Part shown: positions 52,645 through 61,877 of the stretch, in pieces | Layout: each line of letters begins with the position of its first letter | Position numbering within the stretch: position 1 is the first letter of the stretch | Origin: Kribbella jejuensis | GTDB taxonomy: Bacteria > Actinomycetota > Actinomycetes > Propionibacteriales > Kribbellaceae | Reading direction: 5' to 3' | NCBI RefSeq assembly: GCF_006715085.1 | Contig: NZ_VFMM01000001.1 | Coordinates: forward strand, 1,488,001-1,552,000 | DNA: 64,000 nt | Position numbers and translations under genes: made by a program | Notes under the pieces: generated by a model | What the model saw: the letters and a program-made list of their open reading frames with translations, nothing else | Told to the model about the DNA's origin: nothing | The model's database searches: none

Positions 52645-53292
52645 TCAGCTGTTGGTACGGCGACGGCGCCGCGCGTACGACGTGGCGCGGACCGGGTGCG
52701 GGAGCTCGTCGGACAGGTCAGGGCTGCCGGACAACAGCTGGTGGTACGACGACCAGGTGGTCGCCCGGGGAGGTGTCGCGCCGATGGCATCGACTCGGGT
52801 GACCGGGTGGGTGCCGTCGTTGATCGGGTTCCACAGGTCGGCGTCGGTCCGCAGCCGGCGGAGTTCGCCGAACAGCTCGCGGCCGAACCAGCACGGGTAG
52901 CTCTCGCCGTCGTCGTACCGGCAGACGCCGATCGGAGTGGCGACCTCGGCAACCAGCGACCAGACGGCGGCCGAAGTGATCCCGGGCTGGTCGCCGGGCA
53001 GTACGACGATCCCGTCGGCGCGCCGGTCGACTGCGTCCAGCGCGGGCACGATCGACGCGCTGCCGGTGTCGGCGTGCGGCGACTCGACTACCCGGACGCC
53101 GTCCAGATCGACCCGTTCGCGGATCTGCTCCGAGGCGGTGCCCAGGGTCACGACGAGTTGGTCGAACCCGCAGTCCCGCGCCCCGTCCAGCGCCGCCCCG
53201 AACAACGTGCCGCCCTGATAGGCCAGCAACTGCCACGGCGCACCGAGATGCGGCGAACTGTCCGCACCCAGCAGAAGCCCCGTGATGAACAT
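52645..53292 (-). CDS. MobA/MocA-like nucleotidyltransferase, degenerate motif
   Basis: 215 aa. Overall NTP_transf_3 fold: [22 protein letters not shown] at the N-terminus and [20 protein letters not shown] in the middle. The canonical LAAGxSxRMGxxK loop has lost its Arg and Lys (HLGAPW), so nucleotidyl transfer from CTP/GTP is doubtful, though the metal-binding Asp (GDQP) remains. C-terminus is Arg-rich. Confidence 0.72.
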   Translation of the reverse strand: MFITGLLLGADSSPHLGAPWQLLAYQGGTLFGAALDGARDCGFDQLVVTLGTASEQIRERVDLDGVRVVESPHADTGSASIVPALDAVDRRADGIVVLPGDQPGITSAAVWSLVAEVATPIGVCRYDDGESYPCWFGRELFGELRRLRTDADLWNPINDGTHPVTRVDAIGATPPRATTWSSYHQLLSGSPDLSDELPHPVRATSYARRRRRTNS

Positions 53293-53426
53293 CGCCCGGT
53301 CAACTCCCCACCCGCGACGGCGTGGGACAAGGACACATACCCACTGGCCTTTCGCTTTTCCCCGAGCGTGCAAGCCGAGTTTCGATCAGACCAAGTTCTC
53401 CGGCCGGGTGTCAAGAGCCGCCGGAA

Positions 53427-53466
53427 TCAGCGCAGTGTCAGCCCAGTGTTCAGCGCAGTGTCAGCG
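53427..53466 (-). repeat. Short tandem repeat at the DUF4245 stop codon
   Basis: Three and a half 11-12-bp units on the plus strand (TCAGCGCAGTG, TCAGCCCAGTGT, TCAGCGCAGTG, TCAGCG). On the gene's strand each unit repeats the terminal CGCTGA (Arg-stop; one variant GGCTGA), so the stop-codon end is reiterated. Confidence 0.7.
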
Positions 53467-54084
53467 AAGCACCGAAGCGAACGCTTCAAGCGCCGGATAG
53501 CCGGCGTTTCCGGCGACGATCGTGGTCACCCCGGAACCGACCAGCACCAAGGCGTTCTCGCCCTTCCGGTCGAGCAGGATCTTCCGTTGCCAGGTCACAC
53601 CCGCGACCGCCGACGTCCCGTCGTAGGAGGTCCGGCCGAGCTTGTCGGCCTGGAACTTCGGAGTGGTGACGTTGGACTGCTCGAGGCCGACGTACTTCCG
53701 CTCGTTGGTGACGACGCCGAGGTGCCAGGTGATCGGCTCCTGCTGCGGCGCCCTGAATTCCACGCTGGTCGCGGTCCAGCCGGTCGGCATCGGCTCCGGG
53801 CCGCGGGCCCAGGACGCGGCCTTGCGGGCGTCCTCCAGCTGCGCGGTGTACTCGACGGCCTTCACCTCTTCGTGCTTCGGCCGCCAGGTGACCAGCATCA
53901 GGAACGCGACGACGGCCAGGCAGATCACCAGCGCGCCGACCATGTTGCCGACGGTCTGCGACTTCGCCTTGTCCCGCCGGTACGCCTGCCGGTACTCGTC
54001 CGCCTCGGCGAGCACTTGGGCACGTTCGCGCGCCTTCTCCGTCGCCGCTGCCTCGCCGGAAGCGTCCTGACCTGTGGAACTCAT
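53461..54084 (-). CDS. DUF4245 membrane protein
   Basis: 207 aa. Coiled N-terminus, TM helix about residues 47-66 ([17 protein letters not shown]), then an extracellular beta domain. DUF4245 genes lie beside glpX in mycobacteria and relatives, as here (divergent). Function unknown; ATG 54084. Confidence 0.88.
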   Translation of the reverse strand: MSSTGQDASGEAAATEKARERAQVLAEADEYRQAYRRDKAKSQTVGNMVGALVICLAVVAFLMLVTWRPKHEEVKAVEYTAQLEDARKAASWARGPEPMPTGWTATSVEFRAPQQEPITWHLGVVTNERKYVGLEQSNVTTPKFQADKLGRTSYDGTSAVAGVTWQRKILLDRKGENALVLVGSGVTTIVAGNAGYPALEAFASVLR

Positions 54085-54153
54085 GGCCACAGTGTCTCGC
54101 GTTGCGCAATCCGATCGAACACCGGTCACGCTCGTTGGCTACGATCCGTGGAC

Positions 54154-55188
54154 ATGACGGACCCGACATCGCCACCGGCACATCTGGAGGTCGACGCGCA
54201 TGCGCCCGACCGGAACCTCGCCCTCGAACTGGTGCGGGTCACCGAGGCCGCGGCGATGGCGGCCGGGCGCTGGGTCGGACGCGGCGACAAGAACGGCGCC
54301 GACGGCGCGGCCGTGAACGCGATGCGTACGCTGATCGGCACGGTCGGGATGAACGGCGTCGTGGTGATCGGCGAGGGCGAGAAGGACAACGCCCCGATGC
54401 TCTTCAACGGCGAGCAGGTCGGCGCCGGCGAGGGTCCGGAGTGCGACGTCGCGGTCGACCCGGTCGACGGTACGACGCTGGTGGCGAAGGGCATGGCCAA
54501 CGGGATCGCGGTGATGGCGGTCTCGCCGCGGAACTCGATGTACGACCCGTCCGCCGTGTTCTACATGGAAAAGCTGGTCGTCGGACCGGAGGCGGCCGAG
54601 GTGGTCGACATCCGGCTCCCGGTGGCGGAGAACATCCGCCGGGTGGCGAAGGCGAAGGGCTCGTCGGTCGACGACGTCACCGTCGTACTGCTCGACCGGC
54701 CGCGGCACACCGAGCTCGCCACCCAGATCCGGGCCACCGGCGCGCGGATCAAGTTCATCTCCGACGGCGACGTGGCCGGCGCGGTCGAGGCGGCCCGCCC
54801 GGACACCGGTCTGGACATGTTGCTCGGCATCGGCGGTACGCCCGAGGGCATCATCGCCGCCTGCGCGATGAAGTGCCTGGGCGGAAAGATCCAGGGCAAG
54901 CTCTGGCCGCGCGACGATGCCGAACGGCAGAAGGCGCTCGACGCGGGCCACGACCTGGACCGGGTGCTCGACACCGACGACCTGGTCAGCGGTGACGACT
55001 GCTTCTTCGTCGCGACCGGGATCACCGACGGCGAACTGCTCCGCGGCGTCCGGTACGGCCGCTCGACCGCGCGCACGCACTCGCTGGTGATGCGGTCGCG
55101 CAGTGGCACGATCCGCTCGATCGAGAGCGTCCACCAACTGGAGAAGCTGCGCGCCTACTCCGCGATCGACTTCGAGCACGCCCGATGA
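54154..55188 (+). CDS. glpX: Class II fructose-1,6-bisphosphatase
   Basis: 344 aa. [14 protein letters not shown], the metal/phosphate motif VDPVDGTTL and GIGGTPEGI are GlpX hallmarks. Makes fructose-6-phosphate in gluconeogenesis. TACGAT (54140-54145) 8 nt before the ATG. Overlaps the downstream kinase (ATGA), linking it to fructose metabolism. Confidence 0.95.
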   Translation: MTDPTSPPAHLEVDAHAPDRNLALELVRVTEAAAMAAGRWVGRGDKNGADGAAVNAMRTLIGTVGMNGVVVIGEGEKDNAPMLFNGEQVGAGEGPECDVAVDPVDGTTLVAKGMANGIAVMAVSPRNSMYDPSAVFYMEKLVVGPEAAEVVDIRLPVAENIRRVAKAKGSSVDDVTVVLLDRPRHTELATQIRATGARIKFISDGDVAGAVEAARPDTGLDMLLGIGGTPEGIIAACAMKCLGGKIQGKLWPRDDAERQKALDAGHDLDRVLDTDDLVSGDDCFFVATGITDGELLRGVRYGRSTARTHSLVMRSRSGTIRSIESVHQLEKLRAYSAIDFEHAR

Positions 55189-56129
55189 GCGCGCCGGTCC
55201 TCGTCATCGGCGAGGCTCTCGTGGACATCGTGGGTACGGCGGTCAAGCCGCGCAACGGCAACGGGAAGGCCAAGGCGACGCCGGGCGGTTCGCCCGCGAA
55301 CGTCGCGGTCGGGCTGGCGCGCCTCGGCGTACCGACCGAACTGGTGACCCGGTTCGGGACCGACGTGTACGGCGACCAGCTCGGCGCGCACCTGTTCGGG
55401 AACGGCGTACAGCTCGCGCCGGGGTCGGTCGACCCGAACTTCCGGACCAGTACCGCGACCGCGACGCTCGACGCGGAGGGCGTCGCGACGTACCAGTTCG
55501 ACATCACCTGGGAACCGCCGGCGCTGTCGCTGTCGCGCGGTTGCCCGGCGATCCACACGGGGTCGATCGCGACCGTGCTCGAGCCCGGCGCCGCGGCGAT
55601 CCGGGCGTTCCTGGAGTCGGTCGCCGACCAGCCCGTCACTGTGACGCTGGACCCGAACGCGCGGCCGAGCATCACGCCGGACCCGGTCTCGACGTGGGCC
55701 GCCGTACGGAGGCTGGCCGCATCGAGCGACCTGGTGAAGCTGAGCGACGAGGACTGCGAGTTCCTCCGCCCCGGCGTCGAACCGGTGGACATCGCCGCGG
55801 AGCTGCTGACGGTCGAGCGAACGCAGTGCGTGGTGATCACGCGCGGCGGCAAGGGCGCTCTCGGGGTCAGCAGGGACGCGCAGGTCGACGTGAGCGCGCC
55901 CGCGATCCAGGTTGTCGACACGGTCGGCGCCGGTGACTCGTTCATGTCCGCGCTGATCGCCGGGCTGGACAAGCGCGGCCTGCTCGGCGAGCGGCGGCTG
56001 GCCGGACTGACGTACGACGACCTGAACGACGTCGTGGACTACGCGGTGAAGGCGGCCGCGATCACCTGTACGCGGCACGGCGCCGACCCGCCGACCGCGG
56101 CCGAGCACCTCGCGACCTGGGGTTCGTGA
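55185..56129 (+). CDS. PfkB-family fructokinase-like sugar kinase
   Basis: 314 aa. [21 protein letters not shown], substrate-side loop, and [15 protein letters not shown] with the catalytic Asp. Together with glpX it converges on fructose-6-phosphate, so fructokinase is the best guess. ATGA overlap with glpX; the next gene's GTG also overlaps its stop. Confidence 0.88.
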   Translation: MSAPVLVIGEALVDIVGTAVKPRNGNGKAKATPGGSPANVAVGLARLGVPTELVTRFGTDVYGDQLGAHLFGNGVQLAPGSVDPNFRTSTATATLDAEGVATYQFDITWEPPALSLSRGCPAIHTGSIATVLEPGAAAIRAFLESVADQPVTVTLDPNARPSITPDPVSTWAAVRRLAASSDLVKLSDEDCEFLRPGVEPVDIAAELLTVERTQCVVITRGGKGALGVSRDAQVDVSAPAIQVVDTVGAGDSFMSALIAGLDKRGLLGERRLAGLTYDDLNDVVDYAVKAAAITCTRHGADPPTAAEHLATWGS

Positions 56130-56608
56130 CGGTGTCCGTCGAGGCCTGGACCTCCGAGCTCGAGACCAAGGGCAGCGTGGAGTTCCCGCCGCGCCGCGGC
56201 CGGCTGATGGTCCGGCTGGTCGGCTTCGGCCTGCTGATGCTGCTGTCGGTGTGGACGAACGTCGACCACCTGCGCGCGGACGGTGTGTCCGGCGCTCTCG
56301 GCGTACTGCGGTTGACCGCGCTCGCGGCGTTCGTCTACGGCACCGGGCTGGCCGCGTGGCAGCTCGTCACGAACCGCCCGGTGGTGACGGTGAACGCCGA
56401 GGGCATCACGCGCGGCCGCAGCCTGCCGTGGTCGCGGATCACGAGCATCGGCGAACCGACCGGCCTCCCGCTCGCGCGGGCGGTGCAGGTACGCCCGGTG
56501 GACCGGCGTACCCGGCCGATCTCGATCTCCCACGACAACGTCGAGGACCTGGACGCGCTCGCTCCTTGGCTGCGCTCGCTGCACCAGCAGCACCTAGGGC
56601 ATGTCTGA
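56126..56608 (+). CDS. PH-like membrane protein, paralogue A
   Basis: 160 aa from GTG overlapping the kinase stop (GTGA). WTSELETKGSVEFPPRR, two TM helices (~30-47, 62-80), then NRPVVTVNAEGITRGRSLPWSRITSIG, a bacterial PH-like beta domain. Shares this layout with the proteins at 59791 and 60296. The last codons (LGHV, TGA) are encoded by the inverted-repeat element at 56594-56762, so the native C-terminus was altered. Function unknown. Confidence 0.75.
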   Translation: MTVSVEAWTSELETKGSVEFPPRRGRLMVRLVGFGLLMLLSVWTNVDHLRADGVSGALGVLRLTALAAFVYGTGLAAWQLVTNRPVVTVNAEGITRGRSLPWSRITSIGEPTGLPLARAVQVRPVDRRTRPISISHDNVEDLDALAPWLRSLHQQHLGHV

Positions 56609-56762
56609 CAATCCAGCGCCGTAGCGAGGAGGTGCTCGGTGCGGTGCATCGGCGCGCGGGGGCGAAGGACTCGATGCGGAGCATCGTGGCCTTTGCACCC
56701 GTGCGGCGAGGTGCCGTGCCGAGTGCCCCGCAGTAGGCGCTGGATTGTCAGACATGCCCTAG
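56594..56762. mobile_element. MITE-like element with 27-bp perfect terminal inverted repeats
   Basis: 169 bp from CTAG (56594) to CTAG (56762). The termini GGGCATGTCTGACAATCC and its complement are perfect mirror images, with a 115-bp centre that folds further (GATGCggaGCATC and a GTGCTCGG/CCGAGTGC pair). CTAG at both ends is a likely 4-bp target duplication, as made by some IS5-group elements. No transposase inside: non-autonomous. It supplies the stop of the PH-like gene and touches the GntR gene's TAG. Confidence 0.82.
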
Positions 56763-57427
56763 CTGACGGAGCTCCGGGCGGCGCTGAGCTGCTCGCGTGC
56801 GCGGGCGGCCGCGAGCTCGCCGTCCTTCGCGCGGATGGCGTCGGCGATCGCCTCGTGCGCGGCCTGGTCGTGCCGGTACCGGTGTTCGTCGTCGAGCGTG
56901 AGCATGTCGATCATCGCCCGGCGGATCCGAGGTACGAACGTATCGAAGAGCTCGGTCAGTACGGCGTTGTGCGCCGCCGTGACGACGGCGCGGTGGAAGG
57001 CCAGGTCCGCTTCGATGTACCAGTCGTCCGGCGCGTTCGCGGCGGCCCGTTTGCGGTCTCCGAGGGTGTAGCGGAAGTTCTTCAGGTCCCCCGGCGTACG
57101 GCGGGACGCGGCCAGTCGGGCGGCCTCGGTCTCGATCGCCAACCGGCCTTCCAGTACGTCGCTGATGTCCGCCTTGCGCAGAACCTTGTCCCAGTCCTCG
57201 GCGGCCTGCAGTGCAATCACGAACACGCCTGCGCCCTGGCGGCTCTCCAGCACCCGGCGGCCGGCCAGTTCACGGACCGCCTCGCGGATCGTCGACCGGC
57301 CGACGCCGAGCTGCGCGGCCAGCGTGGTCTCGCCCGGAAGCTTGGAGCCGAGCGTGAACTCGCCGCTGCCGATCCGGCGCAACAGCTCCTCGGCCGCCTG
57401 CTCGGCGAGCGGGTGTCGGCGAATCAT
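56759..57427 (-). CDS. FadR-type GntR regulator
   Basis: 222 aa. wHTH (RIGSGEFTLGSKLPGETTLAAQLGVGRSTIREAVRELAGRRVLESRQGAGVFV) and FCD all-helical effector domain with the metal/carboxylate-type D-x3-H motif region (ADLAFHRAVVTAAHNAVLTELF). Divergent from the leu leader, hence a possible regulator of leuA. Its stop TAG lies in the terminal CTAG of the adjacent inverted-repeat element. Confidence 0.9.
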   Translation of the reverse strand: MIRRHPLAEQAAEELLRRIGSGEFTLGSKLPGETTLAAQLGVGRSTIREAVRELAGRRVLESRQGAGVFVIALQAAEDWDKVLRKADISDVLEGRLAIETEAARLAASRRTPGDLKNFRYTLGDRKRAAANAPDDWYIEADLAFHRAVVTAAHNAVLTELFDTFVPRIRRAMIDMLTLDDEHRYRHDQAAHEAIADAIRAKDGELAAARAREQLSAARSSVS

Positions 57428-57452
57428 GCGGGTCAGGATATCCGGAACCGAC

Positions 57453-57480
57453 TTGTCAGCTTGTCTGAGGAGTTGATAGC
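57453..57480 (+). promoter_or_regulatory. leuA promoter
   Basis: TTGTCA (57453-57458), 16-bp spacer, GATAGC (57475-57480), 9 nt before the leader ATG. The surrounding CTTGTCAGCTTGTC repeats could bind the divergent FadR-type protein. Confidence 0.5.
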
Positions 57481-57489
57481 GTGCTCGGC

Positions 57490-57540
57490 ATGCGCTTGCT
57501 GCCGGGTCTCCTCCTCCTTCGCCGCCACGGCGGGAGCTGA
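57490..57540 (+). CDS. leuL: Leucine leader peptide
   Basis: MRLLPGLLLLRRHGGS: 6 of 16 residues are Leu, with four in a row (CTC CTC CTC CTT). It lies between the promoter and leuA, the expected place and composition of an attenuator peptide. In-frame GTG at 57481 is an alternative start. Too short for standard gene finding. Confidence 0.8.
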   Translation: MRLLPGLLLLRRHGGS

Positions 57541-57583
57541 TTCGACCGGCGCTCCCTTCGTGGAGTGCAGTCGTGTGCCGGTC
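57532..57583 (+). promoter_or_regulatory. leuA attenuator region with competing hairpins
   Basis: GGGAGC (57532-57537) can pair with GCTCCC (57551-57556), while GACCGGC (57544-57550) can pair with GCCGGTC (57577-57583); CTCC (57552-57555) may also pair with GGAG (57562-57565). The first and the others are mutually exclusive. A ribosome stalled on the Leu codons would change which forms. Confidence 0.55.
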
Positions 57584-57612
57584 CTCCTACAGCTCTGGAA
57601 GGACCTCTCCCG

Positions 57613-58941
57613 ATGAACCGTCAGCAGCCCTCCCCGATGCCCAGCCACAAGTACCGCGACATCTTCGCGAAGGTCCCGGTCGCGCCGGTCGACCGGACCT
57701 GGCCGGACCGCCGGATCACCCAGGCACCGCTGTGGGTGCCCGTCGACCTCCGCGACGGCAACCAGGCGCTGGCCGACCCGATGGATCCCGAACGCAAGCG
57801 CACGTTCTTCGAGCTGATGGTTGCCATTGGCTACAAAGAGATCGAGGTCGGGTACCCGTCCGCGTCGCAGACCGACTTCGACTTCGTCCGGTTGTTGGTG
57901 GAATCCGACCTGGTCCCGGCCGATGTCACGATCGTGGTGTTCACACCGGCCCGTCCGGACCTGATCGCCCGGACCGTCGAGTCGGTCGCCGGGATGCGGG
58001 GCGACGTCGTGATCCACATGTACGCCGCGACCGCGCCGGTGTGGCGGGACGTCGTACTGCGTAAGTCCCGCGACGAACTCGCCTCGATGATCTACGCGGG
58101 GTCCGAGGAGATCCTGCGACTGGCCGGGGACTCGGTGCGGTTCCAGTTCTCGCCCGAGGTGTACAACCTGACCGAGCCGGACTACGTGCTCGAACTCGCG
58201 GACCACCTCACCAAGCAGTGGGACGCGACGCCGGAGCGGCCGGTGATCCTGAACCTGCCCGCGACGATCGAGGCCGCGACGCCGAACGTGTACGCCGACC
58301 AGATCGAGTACATGGATCAGAACCTGCCGCGCCGCGACGGCGTCATCCTGTCGGTCCATCCGCACAACGACCGCGGTACCGGGATCGCCTGCGCCGAGCT
58401 CGCCGTACTCGCCGGTGCTCAGCGGGTCGAGGGATGCGTGTTCGGAAACGGTGAACGGACCGGAAATGTCGACATCGCCACGCTCGCGCTGAACCTGCAC
58501 GCGCAGGGCGTGGACCCGATGATCGACTTCTCCGACATCGACGGGATCCGTTCCGTGGTGGAGTACTGCACGCGGATGCCGATCCATCCGCGGCACCCGT
58601 ACGTCGGGGAACTCGTCTATACAGCCTTTTCCGGAACGCATCAGGACGCGATCCGCAAGGGGTTCGCCGTCCAAGGGGACGGTCTGTGGGAGGTGCCGTA
58701 TCTGCCGATCGATCCGGCGGATGTCGGCCGCGGGTACGAGGCCGTCGTCCGGGTGAACAGCCAGTCGGGTAAGGGTGGGATCGCGCACGTACTGGAGTCT
58801 GTGTACGGGATCCGGTTGTCCACTGCTCAAGAACGTGAGTTCGCGCAGCACGTGCAGCGGCACACTGATGCCACCGGGCGGGAAGCGGGTGCGGAGGAGT
58901 TGAAGGCCTTGTACGAGGAGGTTTACGGGTGCTCGAACTGA
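57613..58941 (+). CDS. leuA: 2-isopropylmalate synthase lacking the C-terminal regulatory domain
   Basis: 442 aa. Catalytic TIM barrel with [24 protein letters not shown] and the metal motif SVHPHNDRG, continuing through NGERTGN and [12 protein letters not shown] to subdomain II. It ends at [10 protein letters not shown], where mycobacterial LeuA continues for ~150-200 residues with the leucine-binding allosteric domain. Condenses acetyl-CoA and 2-ketoisovalerate in leucine synthesis. Stands behind a leader peptide; the ABC ATPase gene overlaps its end by 13 bp. Confidence 0.88.
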   Translation: MNRQQPSPMPSHKYRDIFAKVPVAPVDRTWPDRRITQAPLWVPVDLRDGNQALADPMDPERKRTFFELMVAIGYKEIEVGYPSASQTDFDFVRLLVESDLVPADVTIVVFTPARPDLIARTVESVAGMRGDVVIHMYAATAPVWRDVVLRKSRDELASMIYAGSEEILRLAGDSVRFQFSPEVYNLTEPDYVLELADHLTKQWDATPERPVILNLPATIEAATPNVYADQIEYMDQNLPRRDGVILSVHPHNDRGTGIACAELAVLAGAQRVEGCVFGNGERTGNVDIATLALNLHAQGVDPMIDFSDIDGIRSVVEYCTRMPIHPRHPYVGELVYTAFSGTHQDAIRKGFAVQGDGLWEVPYLPIDPADVGRGYEAVVRVNSQSGKGGIAHVLESVYGIRLSTAQEREFAQHVQRHTDATGREAGAEELKALYEEVYGCSN

Positions 58942-59717
58942 AGGACGTCGACTTCGTCCGGGACGGCAAGGAGCTGCTGTCCGGGGTGTCGCTGACCGTC
59001 GGGGAGGGCAAGCGGTGGGCGCTGCTCGGGCCGAACGGCGCCGGGAAGAGCACGATGCTCGGGTTGTGCGGCGCGGTGACGCATCCGACCCGCGGTACCG
59101 TCGAGATCCTGGGCCGGCGGCTCGGTACGGTCGACATCCGCACGTTGCGTGAGTCCATCGGGCACGTGAATCCGCGGCATCCGCTGCGGTCGCCGCTGAG
59201 CATCCGGGACGTCGTACTGACCGGCCTCACCGGCACCGTCGAACGCATGCCGCGCTGGGAACCGAGACCTGCTCAGATCGAACGCGCCGACGAACTCATC
59301 GACCTCCTGGGCATCAGCGCGCTCGCTTCCTCCCCGTGGACGACGCTGTCCCAGGGCGAACGCGGCCGCGCGCTGATCGCCCGAGCCCTCATTTCCGACC
59401 CACAGTTGATGCTCCTCGACGAACCCTCCACCGGCCTGGACGTCGCGGCCCGCGAACAGCTCCTGGAAACCCTCGACCAGATCCACGCCAACCACCCGCG
59501 GCTGGCATGGATCCTGGTCACCCACCACCTAGAAGAACTCCCCACCTGCACCACCCACGCCGCCCTCCTCCACGCCGGCCGCCTGCTCGCGGCCGGCGCG
59601 GTCGAGGACGTCATCACCACACCGTTGATCTCGGCAACCTTCAACCACCCCATAGCCATCAACCGCCACGCCGCCCGCTGGACCGCCACCACCCACCGAA
59701 CCACCCGGCACCCGTAA
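58929..59717 (+). CDS. ABC transporter ATP-binding protein
   Basis: 262 aa. Walker [11 protein letters not shown], signature [20 protein letters not shown] (LSQGE), Walker [14 protein letters not shown]-loop VTHHLEEL. Resembles ModF/YlmA-like stand-alone ATPases; no permease gene is adjacent. GTG with GAGGAGG RBS inside leuA. The last 300 bp are extremely rich in CAC/ACC/CCC codons. Confidence 0.88.
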   Translation: MLELKDVDFVRDGKELLSGVSLTVGEGKRWALLGPNGAGKSTMLGLCGAVTHPTRGTVEILGRRLGTVDIRTLRESIGHVNPRHPLRSPLSIRDVVLTGLTGTVERMPRWEPRPAQIERADELIDLLGISALASSPWTTLSQGERGRALIARALISDPQLMLLDEPSTGLDVAAREQLLETLDQIHANHPRLAWILVTHHLEELPTCTTHAALLHAGRLLAAGAVEDVITTPLISATFNHPIAINRHAARWTATTHRTTRHP

Positions 59718-59790
59718 CCCAGCCATTCCGCCCCCGAGTGCATTACAGTGTTTCTGCTCCGGGGGCGGGGCTGTGCGAGCTGGGGGCGAC

Positions 59791-60312
59791 ATGGCGGTCA
59801 TGGGCGAACGCCTACCCGAGGCGTGGATGGTCGAGTGGCACCGCAACGGCCGCGTCGAGTTCCCGCTGCGGCGGTGGTCGTTCATGCAGTACCCGTTCCT
59901 CTTCCTGCTCGGCCCGGCGCTGATGACGCTGAGCAGGCTGCCGGACATGCTCGCCGACGACGTGGGCCGCTTCTTCGGCTATCTGTCGATCGCGGTCTAC
60001 GCCGTCGTCCTGATCGTGCTCGCCTACACGCTCATCACCCAGCGCCCGTACCTGATCGTCGACCGAAGCGGCATCCGCCAAGGCCGCCGCTCGATCGCCT
60101 GGACCGACGTCGGCTCGATCGGACTCATCCGCGGTCCCCGACCCGTCCGCCAGCTCCCCGTCCACCCGAAGAACATCTGGGCCAACGACCTGCTCCTCAC
60201 CCGGCAACACGTCAACGACCTGCAAACGTTCAAAACCTGGCTCGAGGAACTGCTCGAAGAGCAGCGTCGGTCGGAAACCGTTGAAAAGGCTGACGATGCC
60301 AGCGATCGGTGA
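59791..60312 (+). CDS. PH-like membrane protein, paralogue B
   Basis: 173 aa. WMVEWHRNGRVEFPLRR, two TM helices (~35-52, 63-85), TQRPYLIVDRSGIRQGRRSIAWTDVGSIG, charged C-terminus. Same architecture as the proteins at 56126 and 60296. ATG 59791 after GGGGGCG; in-frame GTG 59773 possible. Overlaps paralogue C by 17 bp. Confidence 0.75.
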   Translation: MAVMGERLPEAWMVEWHRNGRVEFPLRRWSFMQYPFLFLLGPALMTLSRLPDMLADDVGRFFGYLSIAVYAVVLIVLAYTLITQRPYLIVDRSGIRQGRRSIAWTDVGSIGLIRGPRPVRQLPVHPKNIWANDLLLTRQHVNDLQTFKTWLEELLEEQRRSETVEKADDASDR

Positions 60313-60793
60313 TGGGCCGACCGAGGTGTGGGCCGCCGAGTTGCAGCGGTCCGGGCGGGTCGTGTTTCCGCTGCGGCGGGAACATCAGCTCCGGCAGACG
60401 CGCGCTGCCGGAGTGTTTTTCGTACTTCTGGCGGCCGTTCAGCTTCCGCCAGCACTGCGGAGCGGCGGCGTCCTGCGGATCATCGCGATCGTGGTGACGA
60501 CGGCCGTCGCGGTCGGTCTGTGCGTCAGTGGCTGGCAGTTGCTGACCCAACGGCCGGCGCTGACGGTTGACACGAGTGGCATCCGGCTCGGGCGCAAGCG
60601 GTACTTGGCCTGGGACGACATCAGCGGCGTCACCGAGTTGGACGATACGGGAGACGAGCTCTCGTTCGCCGTCGTACCGGCCGTCAGCAAAAGAGAGCTC
60701 CGCCTCACCCCCCGCCACGTTTGCAACGTCGCGGCCCTCAGATACTGGCTGATCGACGTACTCGCGGAACGGCGCCGTACGTCGGCTATGTGA
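60296..60793 (+). CDS. PH-like membrane protein, paralogue C
   Basis: 165 aa. VWAAELQRSGRVVFPLRRE, two TM helices (~31-47, 57-78), TQRPALTVDTSGIRLGRKRYLAWDDISGV. Tandem partner of paralogue B. ATG 60296 has AAAAGG upstream; TTG 60281 is possible. 8-bp convergent overlap with the DUF1707 gene. Function unknown. Confidence 0.75.
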   Translation: MPAIGDGPTEVWAAELQRSGRVVFPLRREHQLRQTRAAGVFFVLLAAVQLPPALRSGGVLRIIAIVVTTAVAVGLCVSGWQLLTQRPALTVDTSGIRLGRKRYLAWDDISGVTELDDTGDELSFAVVPAVSKRELRLTPRHVCNVAALRYWLIDVLAERRRTSAM

Positions 60794-61472
60794 GGCCGAG
60801 GCGTTTGGTTAGGCGGGGGCCTCGTTTGATCTTGATTTCGCCGAGGATGGCGGTGCCGCGGATGTGGAAGCGTTTGGGGGCGGCGGGGTTGGTGTTCGGG
60901 TCGGGGACGGCCTTGAGACCGGATTCCTGTTCGGAGACCGAGCCGAGGATGGGGTTGCTGTCCAGCAGGACGATCGCGTTCTGCGGGACGCGGATCTTCA
61001 CGTCGGCGAGGATCGACTTCACGTCGATCTGGATGTCGTCGAACGGGATCTCCGCCTCGGTGTAGTCGAGTGTGACGTCGCCGAGGACCGCGTTCACCTC
61101 CTGGCGCTGCGGTACCAGCCAGGCGCCTGTCCGCTTGGTCTCGGACAGGATGGTGTTGATCACCGGCCCGCGCTCGACCACGGTGCCGCCGTACTGCGGG
61201 GTGGTCGCCGGCGCACCGGGCGGGCGCAGGCCGTTCGGGAGGTCGGCGGTCAGCTCGACGAGTTCGCCGTACGTCTTGGAGGAGTACAGCGTCTCCAGCC
61301 GCTCTTCGAGCTCGGCGTACGTCAGGCGGCCCTCGCCGGCGGCGTCGCGCAGTACGTCGGCGACCTCCTCGCGCTCGAGGTCGGACACCCGCCGCCGCAG
61401 CACCGGATCCACGGCCTGCGCCGGCACGACGTCCTGCGGTCGGTTCTGCTGGGGAACATCATCCTGAGCCAC
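60786..61472 (-). CDS. DUF1707 protein with LiaF-like C-terminal domain
   Basis: 228 aa. DUF1707 ([52 protein letters not shown]; residues ~28-80) joined to a beta-helical domain with [32 protein letters not shown] as in LiaF/YvqF envelope-stress proteins. GTG 61472 has TATGGT 6 nt upstream: leaderless. Confidence 0.87.
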   Translation of the reverse strand: MAQDDVPQQNRPQDVVPAQAVDPVLRRRVSDLEREEVADVLRDAAGEGRLTYAELEERLETLYSSKTYGELVELTADLPNGLRPPGAPATTPQYGGTVVERGPVINTILSETKRTGAWLVPQRQEVNAVLGDVTLDYTEAEIPFDDIQIDVKSILADVKIRVPQNAIVLLDSNPILGSVSEQESGLKAVPDPNTNPAAPKRFHIRGTAILGEIKIKRGPRLTKRLGLT

Positions 61473-61568
61473 CCCAAAACCATACGCGCGGGACGGTGCG
61501 TCCGCCGCCAGGTTTCTCCCCCGATTCACCCCTGACCCCACCCCTGAGCCGGCCTCATACTGTCCTCC

Positions 61569-61877
61569 ATGGACTGGACAGGCATCCGCGGCGGCCGCGT
61601 GCTCGCGGGCGTGTACCTGCTGGCCTTCGTCGGCTTGTACGGCGGGCCCGGGTGCGACATTCTCGCGCAGTGGACGGGACCGCCGCAGCTGGCGGTCGGC
61701 GGCTTCGTGTTCGTCGGCAGCATCATCGCGATGGTCGTTCTGTCCTCAGCCCTTCGCAGCCGGGTGCCGGCGCCGGCGGGCTGGCCGGCGGCCAGGTCGA
61801 GCAACACCACACGCGCCTACCGGCGACTCACGCTCGGGGCCGAGCTCGGGCGCGCTTGGCGGGTCCTTCTCGGCTGA
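61569..61877 (+). CDS. Small two-TM hypothetical membrane protein
   Basis: 102 aa. TM helices about 10-27 and 40-60 ([20 protein letters not shown]), basic C-terminus. CATACT -10-like box 7 nt before the ATG supports expression. No family recognised; divergent from the DUF1707 gene. Confidence 0.5.
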   Translation: MDWTGIRGGRVLAGVYLLAFVGLYGGPGCDILAQWTGPPQLAVGGFVFVGSIIAMVVLSSALRSRVPAPAGWPAARSSNTTRAYRRLTLGAELGRAWRVLLG

